64,000 bases of DNA from Verticiella sediminum. GTDB taxonomy: Bacteria > Pseudomonadota > Gammaproteobacteria > Burkholderiales > Burkholderiaceae_B. The stretch is from the NCBI RefSeq assembly GCF_007558815.1, contig NZ_VLTJ01000001.1, positions 1 through 64,000 of the forward strand, written 5' to 3'. Shown here piece by piece: positions 54,063 to 64,000 of the stretch (its first letter is position 1; each line of letters begins with the position of its first letter). The notes below the pieces were generated by a model. The model made no database searches. It was given only the letters and a program-made list of their open reading frames with translations, and was not told the DNA's origin. Both the position numbers and the translations under genes were made by a program.

Positions 54063-55016
54063 ATGAACTGGCAAAAACGGGGCATGGCGATCGCCTTGAG
54101 CGGCCTGCTGTGCGCGGCCGCCAACGCGCAACAGGTGACGCGCTTCGTCACCGGCAGCGCACCCGGCGGAGGCGTCGACTACGTCGCGCGCACCGTCGGG
54201 GAAGCCATCGGCCCCTTGCTCGGGCGCACAGTGATCGTGGAGAACAAGCCCGGCGCGTCGTACAACATCGCCGCCGAGGCCGTCGCGAAGGCGCCGCCCG
54301 ACGGCAACACCGTGCTGGTGACGTTCAACGTACACCCGATCGCCGGCGCCCTGCATCCCACCCTGCCCTTCGACCCCGTCAAGGATTTTCGCGCCATCGG
54401 CATGGTGGCCACCACGCCGTACGCGCTGGTCGCCAACCCGAAGGTGCCGGGCAATACCCTCAAGGAGATGATCGAGCTCGCCAAGGCGCAGGGCCGCCCG
54501 CTGTCGTTCGCGTCCATCGGCCTGGGCACGCCGCAGCACCTGATGCTGGAACGCCTGAAGCAGCAGACGGGCGTCGACATCATGATGGTGCATTACAAAA
54601 CCCCGTCCACCGGCCAGACCGACGTCGCGGCCGGGCATGTCGACTTCATCCTGTCGACCATTGCGTTCTGCGAACCGCTGGTGAAGGCCGGCAAGCTGAA
54701 GGTGCTGGCCGTGACCAGCGACCAGAGGCTGCCGCAGTTTCCCGACGCACCCACGGCGCGGGAGTCCGGTTACGAGGGCTTCATCACGGACGGCTGGTAC
54801 GGTCTGCTGGCGCCGGCCGGGACGCCGGATGGCACGGTCCAGGCCTACAACGATGCACTGGCCAAGGTTCTGGCCATGCCGGACATCCAGGCCAAGTTCC
54901 AGAGTGCGGGCCTGAAGCCGATGCCGGGCAAGCCAGAGGAACTGGATCGGCAGATCCGGGAGGATGCCGCGATGTGGCAGAAGGTCATCACCGAACAGGA
55001 CATCAAGGCGGAGTAG
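54063..55016 (+). CDS. Bug/TctC-family solute-binding protein
   Basis: 317 residues with a signal peptide ending CAAANAQQ. Bug signatures: TRFVTGSAPGGGVDYVARTVG, IVENKPGASYNIAAEAVAKAPPDG, LPFDPVKDFRAIGMVA, and MMVHYKTPSTGQTDVAAGHVDFILST. It follows the CoA-transferase gene by 47 bases, with AGGAGGAG upstream, so the bound carboxylate may be the acid activated by that enzyme. No TctA/TctB membrane genes are nearby. Confidence 0.92.
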   Translation: MNWQKRGMAIALSGLLCAAANAQQVTRFVTGSAPGGGVDYVARTVGEAIGPLLGRTVIVENKPGASYNIAAEAVAKAPPDGNTVLVTFNVHPIAGALHPTLPFDPVKDFRAIGMVATTPYALVANPKVPGNTLKEMIELAKAQGRPLSFASIGLGTPQHLMLERLKQQTGVDIMMVHYKTPSTGQTDVAAGHVDFILSTIAFCEPLVKAGKLKVLAVTSDQRLPQFPDAPTARESGYEGFITDGWYGLLAPAGTPDGTVQAYNDALAKVLAMPDIQAKFQSAGLKPMPGKPEELDRQIREDAAMWQKVITEQDIKAE

Positions 55017-55123
55017 CCGTTCGCCGGCGCGCGGTCGGGGCCGTCCACCGGCGCGCCGGGCCAGGCGGGCCGCCGGCATTCACTCGACGGGACGCCGGGC
55101 TTCGCGGCAGCCGCGAGGCAGCC

Positions 55124-56167
55124 TCAAGCCCCGTGGAGCGCCGGCCCCGTCATGCGCAGCGCCAGGTCCAGCGCATCGAACATGCTGTCCGGGCTGGCCT
55201 TGCCCGTGCCGGCCAGATCGAGCGCGGTGCCGTGATCGACCGACGTGCGCACGTAGGGCAGGCCCAGGGTGACGTTCACACCGTGGCCGAAGCTCGCATG
55301 CTTGAGCACCGGCAGGCCCTGGTCGTGGTACATCGCGAGCACAGCGTCGAAGCCGGCCACGTGGGCGGGGACGAACAAGGTATCGGCCGGCATGGGGCCG
55401 GTGGCGTCGATGCCACGGGCGCGCGCTTGGGCCAGGGCCGGTTCGATGACGTCGATTTCCTCCCGGCCCAGGTGGCCGCCTTCGCCCGCATGCGGGTTGA
55501 GGCCGCACACGGCGATGCGCGGGCGCGCGATGCCGAAGCGCGTACACAGGCTCTCGTCGAGGATGGTCAGCACGCGCAGCAGGCTGGCGCGCGTGATGGC
55601 GTCGGGCACGGCGCGCAGCGGCAGGTGGGTGGTCGCCAGGGCAACGCGCAGGCCGCCGCCGGCCAGCATCATGACGACCTTGTCGACGCCGGCGCGCTCC
55701 TGGAAGAACTCGGTGTGGCCGGAGAAAGGTACGCCGGCATCGTTGATGATGCCTTTGTGCACGGGTGCGGTGACGATGGCGTCGGCCCGGCCCTGGCCGG
55801 CGGCGTCGGCCGCCGCGGTCAGCGTCTGGACGACGTAGCCGGCGTTGGCGACGTTCAGTTGTCCGGGACGGACCGGCTGGGCCAGGGCGACCGGATGCAG
55901 GGATACCCCGGGCCAACTGGCCAGCGGGGCGAGCAAGCCGGCCTCGCGCGCGCGCATCTCGAGCAAGTCAGGATCGCCGACCAGGACCAGGTTCGTCTGG
56001 GACCGGCCCGCGGCGGCGAATCGCCAGGCGGCGCGCACGGCCAGTTCGGGGCCGACGCCGGCGGGCTCGCCCGTCGTCAGCCACAGAACGCGCGGCCGGG
56101 CCGGCGTGCCGTCGCCAGGCCCCATGGGAGCGGCCGGGCCGGCAGCCGGCCGGGGGATCTCGCCCAT
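55124..56167 (-). CDS. pdxA: 4-hydroxythreonine-4-phosphate dehydrogenase
   Basis: 347 residues. [15 protein letters not shown] opens the fold; metal ligands appear in TAPVHKG..SGHTEFF, in NPHAGEGGH and in [11 protein letters not shown]. It oxidises 4-phosphooxy-L-threonine in pyridoxal 5'-phosphate synthesis, cytoplasmic. It begins 4 bases after surA in the same operon, the classical betaproteobacterial lptD-surA-pdxA order. The dimethyladenosine transferase ksgA that often follows is absent here. Confidence 0.95.
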   Translation of the reverse strand: MGEIPRPAAGPAAPMGPGDGTPARPRVLWLTTGEPAGVGPELAVRAAWRFAAAGRSQTNLVLVGDPDLLEMRAREAGLLAPLASWPGVSLHPVALAQPVRPGQLNVANAGYVVQTLTAAADAAGQGRADAIVTAPVHKGIINDAGVPFSGHTEFFQERAGVDKVVMMLAGGGLRVALATTHLPLRAVPDAITRASLLRVLTILDESLCTRFGIARPRIAVCGLNPHAGEGGHLGREEIDVIEPALAQARARGIDATGPMPADTLFVPAHVAGFDAVLAMYHDQGLPVLKHASFGHGVNVTLGLPYVRTSVDHGTALDLAGTGKASPDSMFDALDLALRMTGPALHGA

Positions 56168-56171
56168 GGCG

Positions 56172-57632
56172 TCAGAGCTGTTCGCGGTTCAGGCGGTTGT
56201 CGATGTAGGCGCCGCTGCGCAGCACGCCGACCCACTCTTCCCACGCCGGCTCGATCTTGCGCTGGAACAGGATCTGGCGAGCCTGCATCCGGCGGTTCTG
56301 GTCGCCGACGTCCTGCACCCGCGTGTCTTCCAGTTGGATCAGGTGCCAGCCGAACTGCGAACGGATCGGCTCGCTGATCTGCCCGGGCTGCAGAGACTGC
56401 ATGGCGCGCTCGAATTCGGGCACGGTCTCGCCGGGCGACACCCAGCCGAGGTCGCCGCCCTGCGGGGCCGAGGAGTCATCCGAATACTGGCGTGCCAGGT
56501 CGGCGAACGGCACCTTGCCGAGGGTCGCGCGCTCGCTCAGCGCCTGCAACTGCGCACGCGCCTGCTCGTCGCTGCGCGCCGGCGTGACGCGCATCAGGAT
56601 GTGGCGCGCCTTGTACTGCGTCACGCGTTCGGGACCGCCCGGCGGCGGCAGCAGGGTGCTCGGCGTGGCGGCCTCGCCCTCGCGCGCGACGACCTTCAGG
56701 ATGTGAAAGCCGTTGCCGCTTTGCACGATATCGCTCACCTGGCCGGGCTGCAGCTTGCTGGTGGCCTGCAGGAACAGGTCGGGCCAGCCGACCGTGGGCC
56801 GCACGCCCAGGTCGCCGCCACGCAGGGCTTCGTCGCCGTCGGAGGCGCCGGCGGCCAGTTGGGCGAAGTCCACGCCGCTGCGCGCCTGCGCGAGCACCTG
56901 CTGCGCGCGCTGGCGCAGCGCATTGATCTGCTCGGGCGACGAGCCTTCCGGCACCCGCACGAGGATCTGCGCGAGGTGCAGGGCGCCGTTGCCGCCCGCC
57001 ATGGGCTTGGCGCCGCCGGAGAACTGGGCCGCCTGCTCGGCCAGGAAGGAATCGACCTCGGCCTCGGAGATGAAGATGTTGCGGTCCACCTCCTGCTCGC
57101 GCACCCGGTTCATGCGCACCTGGCGGCGCAGTTCCGCGCGGTATTCGTTCCAGGAGACGCCGCCGCTCTCGATCTCGGCGCGCATCTGCTGCACCGAGGT
57201 GTTGTTCTGCTCGGCGATGCGGCGAATCGCCATCTCGAGCTGCTCGTCACTGACCCGCACGCCGGCGCGATCGGCCTCCTGCAGTTGCACGAGGTCGGTG
57301 ATCATGCGGTCGAGCACCTGGCGCTCGAGCACCTCGGTAGCCGGTTCGCGGATGCCCTGCTCCTTGAGGCTGGCGCGGGCGGCCATGACGCGCTGGCCGA
57401 GCTCGCGGCGCGTGATGACGTCATTGTTGACGACGGCGACGATGGCGTCGGCCACCTGCCCCTGCGGGGCGGGCGGCGGGACCACCGGCGCGACCGAGGA
57501 CGGCGCGACCGGGGCGGGCGTGCCAGTGTCAAGCGCGCCCTGTCCCGGCGCGCGCAGTCCCTGGGCTGCGGCGCCAGCGCTCAGGGCGCACAGTGCGAAT
57601 GCCAAGAACCTTCTGTAAAGCTTTGCCTGCAT
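56172..57632 (-). CDS. surA: periplasmic chaperone SurA
   Basis: 486 residues. Signal peptide [21 protein letters not shown]-domain to about 190 ([18 protein letters not shown]). Two parvulin domains: first at about 205-310 ([26 protein letters not shown]), second at about 320-420 ([29 protein letters not shown]). It helps outer membrane proteins, including LptD, to fold. It follows lptD with a short gap and precedes pdxA. An Ala/Pro-rich spacer ([20 protein letters not shown]) after the signal is longer than in the E. coli protein. Confidence 0.95.
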   Translation of the reverse strand: MQAKLYRRFLAFALCALSAGAAAQGLRAPGQGALDTGTPAPVAPSSVAPVVPPPAPQGQVADAIVAVVNNDVITRRELGQRVMAARASLKEQGIREPATEVLERQVLDRMITDLVQLQEADRAGVRVSDEQLEMAIRRIAEQNNTSVQQMRAEIESGGVSWNEYRAELRRQVRMNRVREQEVDRNIFISEAEVDSFLAEQAAQFSGGAKPMAGGNGALHLAQILVRVPEGSSPEQINALRQRAQQVLAQARSGVDFAQLAAGASDGDEALRGGDLGVRPTVGWPDLFLQATSKLQPGQVSDIVQSGNGFHILKVVAREGEAATPSTLLPPPGGPERVTQYKARHILMRVTPARSDEQARAQLQALSERATLGKVPFADLARQYSDDSSAPQGGDLGWVSPGETVPEFERAMQSLQPGQISEPIRSQFGWHLIQLEDTRVQDVGDQNRRMQARQILFQRKIEPAWEEWVGVLRSGAYIDNRLNREQL

Positions 57633-57694
57633 GGTGATTGCATTGCTCCAAGCAAAAAGGGGCGAGCCACGCGCAGGCCGTGGGTGGCCTGTGC

Positions 57695-60043
57695 TCATTC
57701 GTAGCGTTCGAACGTGGAGCCCGGAACGACGGGGGGCGTGACCGACTCGTAGCCGGGGATGTTGCGGCGCAGGGTTTCCATCGGATTGGTGCCGAGGGCG
57801 CCCAGGCCGTTCAGCTCAAGCTGAAAGAATACCGCGGTATTGGTGGCCTCGCTGGAGACCGCGTAGCGTTGTCCGACCACGCGGGCCGTCCAGCAGCAGC
57901 CGCCGTTGTACTCGAGGCCGCCCAGCACCTGGGAAAAGCGGCTGTCGAGCAGGGAATAATCCAGCCGCGTGACGGCGTTCCAGCGCTGCGTGAGCGGCCA
58001 CTGGAACGCGACGCTCGCCTGCTCCTGGCCGTTCTGCAGGTAGGAGGGCCGGCGGTAGCGATAAGCGGTGTATACGGTGGCCAGGCGCGCGGCGTCCCAG
58101 CGGCCGCTCACGCTCGCCTGCTCGAACTGGCTCTCGTGCGGGTTGTACTGCACGGTGGCCTGCGCACTCAGCGACTCGGTGAAGGCGCCGTAGACCTCGA
58201 AGAGGAAGTCCGAGCGCGAGTTCTCGCGCGCCGTCTCGCCGGGCAGAGTGACGCGCTGATCGGTGAAGTACAGGCGCTGCGCGGCGGACACGCGCGCGCG
58301 CTCCAGCCCGCTCGACGCGTCGATCCAGCGCGAGGACAGTGCGGCCGTGAGCTGGTGCGCATTGTTGATGCGGTCCCAGCCACCGGAGAACGCGTTCTCC
58401 GAGAAGATCTGGCTGAAGCTGAAGTCGGCGAGCGCCGTGTCGTAGACCGGCAGCATCGACTGGTCCTTGTACGGCACGTACAGGTAGTACAGGCGCGGCT
58501 CCAGGGTCTGCGTCATGTCCCGGTTGAACAGGCGCGCCTGGCGCTCGAAGACCAGGCCGGTGTCCAGCGAGGCGATCGGCAGGACGCGGCTCTGGCTGGC
58601 CACGTCGAACTGGGTGGGATCGTTCGCCCCGCTGCCGTAGTACAGGCTCTGGTTGAAGCGGGTGTCGTAGTAGGACGCATGCACGCCGACCTTGGGCGTG
58701 AAGAACCAGCCCGGGCGCACCACGGGATACGAGAGCGAGGGATAGATCGAGAAGCGCGTGCCCTTGTCGTCCGGCAGGTCGTACATCGCGGTGAGCCAGG
58801 GCGAGCGCTCGAAGCGCGTGATGTCGCCGTGCATGAGCAGGTCGGCGCCGCCCCAGTTGTAGCGCTGCCCCGCGAAGGTGAAGCGCGGCATCATGTCGTA
58901 GGGCGGCACGATGGGCGCGTCGGCGTCCTGCAGCGTCTGGTAGCGCACGGGCGTGAGCTGGGCATTGAAATAGGTGTTCGCCCAGGACAGCGTGGCCGAG
59001 CGCGGCAGCGTGACCGTGGAGGCCTGGTCCAGCGCCACCTGCGAGAAATCGCGGAAGTAGTCGTCGTCGGAGGCGCGCTGCACGTCCCAGGACAGGCCGA
59101 AGCCGCCGCCCAGGGTCTGGCGGTGCTGCAGGTTGTAGTACCAGCGGCCGTCGCCGCGCTCGCGGTCGTTGGGCAGCCAGGTGCCGTAGACCTCGCCGCT
59201 GAAGGTGGGGCGCAGGTAGCGGAACTCGCCGCCCAACTGCAGGCCCCGGCGTGCGTACAGGCTGGGGTACAGCGTGGCGTCGTAGTTGGGCGCGAGGTTC
59301 AGGTAGTAGGGCGTGGTCACCTGCACGCCGCTGCGGCTGGTGATGCCGAAGGTGGGCGGCAGGAAGCCCGACTTGCGATCCTTGGTGATCGGGAACGACA
59401 GGATGGGCGAGCCGAGAATCGGTACGCCCTTGAAGTACACCACGCCGCCGTAGGCCAGGCCTTCGTTCTTGTCGAAGTCCAGGTCGACCTGACGCGCGCG
59501 CACCCACCAGTCGGGCTCCGGACACGGACAGCCGGTGTAGTAGGCATCGTAGAGCCGGGTGCGCGAGCGGCTCAGGAACTCGGCCTCGCGCGCGCGCCCG
59601 CTGCCGCCGGTGGCGGCGACGTAGAAATTGGGTTCCGAAAACGCTCCCGTGTCGGTATCCAGCTCCAGGCGCAGCCCCGGGCCGGTCACCACGCTGCCTT
59701 CGCGCAGCAGGCGTACATCGCCTTCGGCATCCAGGACTTCGCCGACCCGGTCGTAGTGGATGCGCGAGCCCTTGAGGATGACGTCGTTGCGGCGCACTTC
59801 GGCCGCGCCGGTCAGGGTGACGGATTCGTCGGGGTTGCCGGCCAGTTCCTCGCTGCGCGTGAAGGCGGGCAGCGAATTGGCGTCCAGCTCGCGGTGCTCG
59901 CGCAGGCCAGGCGAGACGCGCAGCCCTGCCCGCGGCGGCCCGGCCTCGTTCGCTTCGGCGGCTCGTGCGCCCGGCATCCCGCCGGACAGGGTGGCCAGCA
60001 GGGCAGCAGCGGCGAGAAAGGCGGGCCGGATCAAGGAGTGCAC
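57695..60043 (-). CDS. lptD: LPS-assembly outer membrane protein LptD
   Basis: 782 residues from a GTG at 60043. Signal SLIRPAFLAAAALLATLSGG. The OstA/LptA-like periplasmic domain fills about 55-165 (LTGAAEVRRNDVILKGSRI; VRLLREGSVVTGPGLRL). The LptD barrel follows to the end. The disulfide-forming cysteines are present: Cys-Pro-Cys in YTGCPCPEPDWW and the C-terminal pair in YNGGCCWTARV. With LptE it inserts LPS in the outer leaflet. It heads the surA-pdxA operon. It is divergent from amgK. Confidence 0.95.
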   Translation of the reverse strand: MHSLIRPAFLAAAALLATLSGGMPGARAAEANEAGPPRAGLRVSPGLREHRELDANSLPAFTRSEELAGNPDESVTLTGAAEVRRNDVILKGSRIHYDRVGEVLDAEGDVRLLREGSVVTGPGLRLELDTDTGAFSEPNFYVAATGGSGRAREAEFLSRSRTRLYDAYYTGCPCPEPDWWVRARQVDLDFDKNEGLAYGGVVYFKGVPILGSPILSFPITKDRKSGFLPPTFGITSRSGVQVTTPYYLNLAPNYDATLYPSLYARRGLQLGGEFRYLRPTFSGEVYGTWLPNDRERGDGRWYYNLQHRQTLGGGFGLSWDVQRASDDDYFRDFSQVALDQASTVTLPRSATLSWANTYFNAQLTPVRYQTLQDADAPIVPPYDMMPRFTFAGQRYNWGGADLLMHGDITRFERSPWLTAMYDLPDDKGTRFSIYPSLSYPVVRPGWFFTPKVGVHASYYDTRFNQSLYYGSGANDPTQFDVASQSRVLPIASLDTGLVFERQARLFNRDMTQTLEPRLYYLYVPYKDQSMLPVYDTALADFSFSQIFSENAFSGGWDRINNAHQLTAALSSRWIDASSGLERARVSAAQRLYFTDQRVTLPGETARENSRSDFLFEVYGAFTESLSAQATVQYNPHESQFEQASVSGRWDAARLATVYTAYRYRRPSYLQNGQEQASVAFQWPLTQRWNAVTRLDYSLLDSRFSQVLGGLEYNGGCCWTARVVGQRYAVSSEATNTAVFFQLELNGLGALGTNPMETLRRNIPGYESVTPPVVPGSTFERYE

Positions 60044-60113
60044 GGAGAATTCGTCTATGGCGTGACGCCGCGGGCGGCGAGCGGATTGGCTGGACGGAGG
60101 CCAAGTATTATAG

Positions 60114-61931
<1,818 letters not shown>

Positions 61932-62053
61932 GCGGCGAGCCCGGCCGATGGCCGCCCGCCCACGGGCTTGCCTTCGGTCGGCGGCTGAGCGATAACACAG
62001 GCAGGAGACCAACACCGCGCGGGACACGCGGCCTGCGCCAGACGAGGCAATGG

Positions 62054-63052
62054 ATGCACCTCAGCAGCAGAACGCGCCGCCAGTGGCTCACCCGGGCCGC
62101 CGCCTGTGCCCTGTACGGCACCTTCCCCCCCGCCGGGCGCGCAGCGCCGGCCACCTATCCCCAACGTCCCATCTCGATCATCGTGCCCAGCGCCGTCGGC
62201 GCGCCTCTGGACCTGTGCATGCGCGAAGCCGCGCGCCAGGCGGCCGCCTACCTTCCCGGCGCCGACTTTCGCATTGCGAATCGGCCGGGCGCCGCAAAGC
62301 TGCACGGGGCCACCGCGCTCGCCGCGCTGGACGCGGCAGACGGCTACGAACTGGCCATGAGTCTGCCCGCCTGGATCAACAAGTCGCTGCTCTACGACGT
62401 GAATTACGAGCCCCTGCGCGATTTCACCTTCGTCACCGGCATCGCGCGGGCGCCCTATTGCATCGCGACGCGGGCCGACGCGCCCTGGCAGGATCTGCCG
62501 GCCTATCTGGCCCACGCACGCCGCATCGGCGGCGGCATTCGCTATGCCGTCGTCGGCTACGGCGCGAGCGGCCACCTGCTGATGGAGGAGACCGCGCGCC
62601 AGGCCGGCACCGCCGTCACGGGCGTGCTCGTGCGCACCGCGGGCGAAATGGTCCAGTTGCTCGTCAGCGGACAGGTGGACGCGATCTGCGACTGCCCGGC
62701 CTTCGCCCCGCAGATGCTGGATGCCAGCCTGCGGCTGCTCGCACATTTCGGCGACGCCGCCCCCCTGCCGCAGGGCACGGCCCTGCCGACCGTGGCCAGC
62801 ACCGGCATGGATATCGTTCTGGACGCCGTCTTCGGGCTCGCCGGCCCCCACGGCCTGCCGGGCAGCGTGGTGCGCAGCCTGCGCGAAGCCTTCATCGGCG
62901 CAACCCGCCAGCTCGCCTACACGCGGCTGCTGGACAGTCTCTGGCTGCAACCCGCTGCGCCGGACGGCCCGGACCTTGCCGAGCAGATGCGCGTGCTGGA
63001 GCTGCGCGAACACGAGTGGATGCGGCGGGCCGGGCTGCGGGGAGCGACCTGA
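62054..63052 (+). CDS. divergent Bug/TctC-family solute-binding protein
   Basis: 332 residues. N-terminal RTRRQWLTRAAACALYGTF is a twin-arginine-like signal. The Bug ligand loop is altered: RPISIIVPSAVGAPLDLCMREAA, against VPFxPGGxxDxxAR in the two other Bug proteins of this window, though the Asp remains. The second loop FRIANRPGAAKLHGATALAALDAADG is also divergent. No transporter genes are near. It may recognise an unusual solute, or it may be losing function. Coding is open throughout, with no break. Confidence 0.82.
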   Translation: MHLSSRTRRQWLTRAAACALYGTFPPAGRAAPATYPQRPISIIVPSAVGAPLDLCMREAARQAAAYLPGADFRIANRPGAAKLHGATALAALDAADGYELAMSLPAWINKSLLYDVNYEPLRDFTFVTGIARAPYCIATRADAPWQDLPAYLAHARRIGGGIRYAVVGYGASGHLLMEETARQAGTAVTGVLVRTAGEMVQLLVSGQVDAICDCPAFAPQMLDASLRLLAHFGDAAPLPQGTALPTVASTGMDIVLDAVFGLAGPHGLPGSVVRSLREAFIGATRQLAYTRLLDSLWLQPAAPDGPDLAEQMRVLELREHEWMRRAGLRGAT

Positions 63053-63068
63053 CCGCGCAGGCGCAACC

Positions 63069-64000
63069 TCAGGGGCCGGGCCGATGCCGCAACAGCGCCG
63101 CGGCGCGCTCGCGCAGACGGCAACGCAAGGCCTCGCCCGCCGCGTCGGCGGCCAGGGCCTGCTGGATGGTGGCGGTGTCGTGCAGCCAGCCGTACAAGGC
63201 CACGCCGTCCAGCGCGGGCACGTCCTCCTCCGCAGCCGGCGCGACGCGTTCCTGCAGCTCCAGCCGATTGCCGGAGCACTCCACGAGCAAGGCCTGCACC
63301 GGCTTGTCGAAGTAGTCCGCGATGCGGCGAGCCGCCGGCGCCAGGGCCTGGGCGATGCCCTCCCGGGCTTCGCCAGGGAGCCGGACGTGGACGGCGAGCC
63401 AGCGGGGCTGCGCCTCGACGATCACGATCCGCTCGTCCAGCCAGTCCTGATGCACCACGTGGCCGCGACGCCGGAAGCACTCCGCCACCGCCACGCGTGT
63501 GCCGCGTCCGGTGCCCGCCAGCAGTTGCTTGTAGAACGCCATGTCGGCCAACTCCCGCTCGCAGCCCGCGATCTCGCGGGCGATCGCCTCGGCTTCACGT
63601 AGACGCTGTGCCCGGCGCTCGCGCAGCGCGTGTTCGCGATCGCTGCGGTAGGCGTCGATCCAGGCCGCATTGGCAACGCCCTGGGGCAGCCCCAAACGAG
63701 CCAGACATGCGTCCCAGGCCGCCAGCCAGGCATCGCTGCGCGCGGCATCCGCAAGCACTGCCGGGCGCGGCGGCGGCAGAAACAGCACCCGCCCGGGCAC
63801 CAGGCTCGCGAAAGCCGCCACCGCGTCGCCGGCGTCGTTGGCGGCGAGCACGGTGCCGCCCAGGCCATCGATGGCGGCGCCGGCACCGAAATCGGCACCC
63901 GTCGCCTGAAGTGCGCTGGCGAACGGCTCGCCGCAGGCGATGCGCCATTCGCCGCCCCCCGCCGGCCGCACGCCGACGGGATGGCGCAAATGCGCCGACA
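63069..64000 (-). CDS. unidentified protein, 5' end outside the window
   Basis: About 310 visible residues, frame open to the right edge (first codons read SAHLRHPVGV). I do not recognise a family. It has an Ala/Gly-rich beta-type N-terminal half, a charged helix around residues 120-160 (YRSDREHALRERRAQRLREA), and a C-terminal region with an EALRCRLRERAAALL helix. No signal peptide, membrane segment or cofactor motif was seen in the visible part. It converges on the divergent Bug gene, with stops 16 bases apart. Confidence 0.6.
   Translation of the reverse strand, partial: SAHLRHPVGVRPAGGGEWRIACGEPFASALQATGADFGAGAAIDGLGGTVLAANDAGDAVAAFASLVPGRVLFLPPPRPAVLADAARSDAWLAAWDACLARLGLPQGVANAAWIDAYRSDREHALRERRAQRLREAEAIAREIAGCERELADMAFYKQLLAGTGRGTRVAVAECFRRRGHVVHQDWLDERIVIVEAQPRWLAVHVRLPGEAREGIAQALAPAARRIADYFDKPVQALLVECSGNRLELQERVAPAAEEDVPALDGVALYGWLHDTATIQQALAADAAGEALRCRLRERAAALLRHRPGP

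Overview
The window is a high-GC, gene-dense chromosomal segment of a betaproteobacterium, most likely Alcaligenaceae (Bordetella/Achromobacter-like). That rests on the lptD-surA-pdxA order beside amgK-murU, on several solute-binding proteins of the Bug/TctC type that is so expanded in this family, on many GntR-FCD regulators, and on short intergenic gaps. No rRNA, tRNA, CRISPR array or insertion sequence was found, and no gap between genes exceeds 300 bases.

Layout. 1-3 kb: an enoyl-CoA hydratase, a secreted serine hydrolase and a DUF2076 protein. 3.0-10.1 kb: a small-molecule module with a Crp/Fnr regulator, an Asp/Glu/hydantoin-type racemase, a SsuABC/TauABC-like importer, a CapA-like phosphoesterase and a TrzN/MTA-deaminase-like amidohydrolase. 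An identical 12-bp palindrome lies in the divergent promoter region and again before the amidohydrolase. 10-16.3 kb: a SulP transporter, a metallo-beta-lactamase-fold hydrolase divergent from a MerR regulator with a strong palindrome between them, an esterase, an AmpG-like permease and a thioesterase. 16.3-25.1 kb: a second module with a PuuE/allantoinase-like deacetylase, a racemase and an amidase overlapping by 4 bp, then a nucleoside deaminase, a polyamine-type ABC importer with a divergent binding protein, and a GntR regulator. 25.2-32.9 kb: a histone-like Lys/Ala-rich protein with a terminator, then a third module (complete importer, GntR regulator, divergent racemase plus deacetylase). 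33-38.5 kb: DUF808, vapBC, xthA, pyrE, an MFS permease and a cytochrome c. 38.6-46.6 kb: an aromatic-acid region (quinone oxidoreductase, FadR-type regulator, Bug protein, FAH-family hydrolase, gentisate-type dioxygenase, FAD monooxygenase, iron-type alcohol dehydrogenase/maleylacetate reductase). 46.7-55.0 kb: an acyl-CoA/AtuA region (HutC-type regulator, enoyl-CoA hydratase, AtuA-like protein, MDR reductase, nitronate monooxygenase-like protein, CoA-transferase, Bug protein). 55-64 kb: the conserved envelope block pdxA, surA, lptD, amgK, murU, then a divergent Bug protein and a truncated unknown gene.

How it fits together. Most of the window is accessory catabolism with matching transporters and regulators. 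Three separate modules each pair a hydantoin-type racemase with an importer and a ring- or amide-hydrolysing enzyme. This resembles stereoisomer-handling ureide (allantoin/hydantoin) use, where a racemase feeds a stereospecific hydrolase. The three racemases keep two, one and none of the two canonical catalytic cysteines, which suggests they no longer share one chemistry. Substrates are inferred from family membership and context only.
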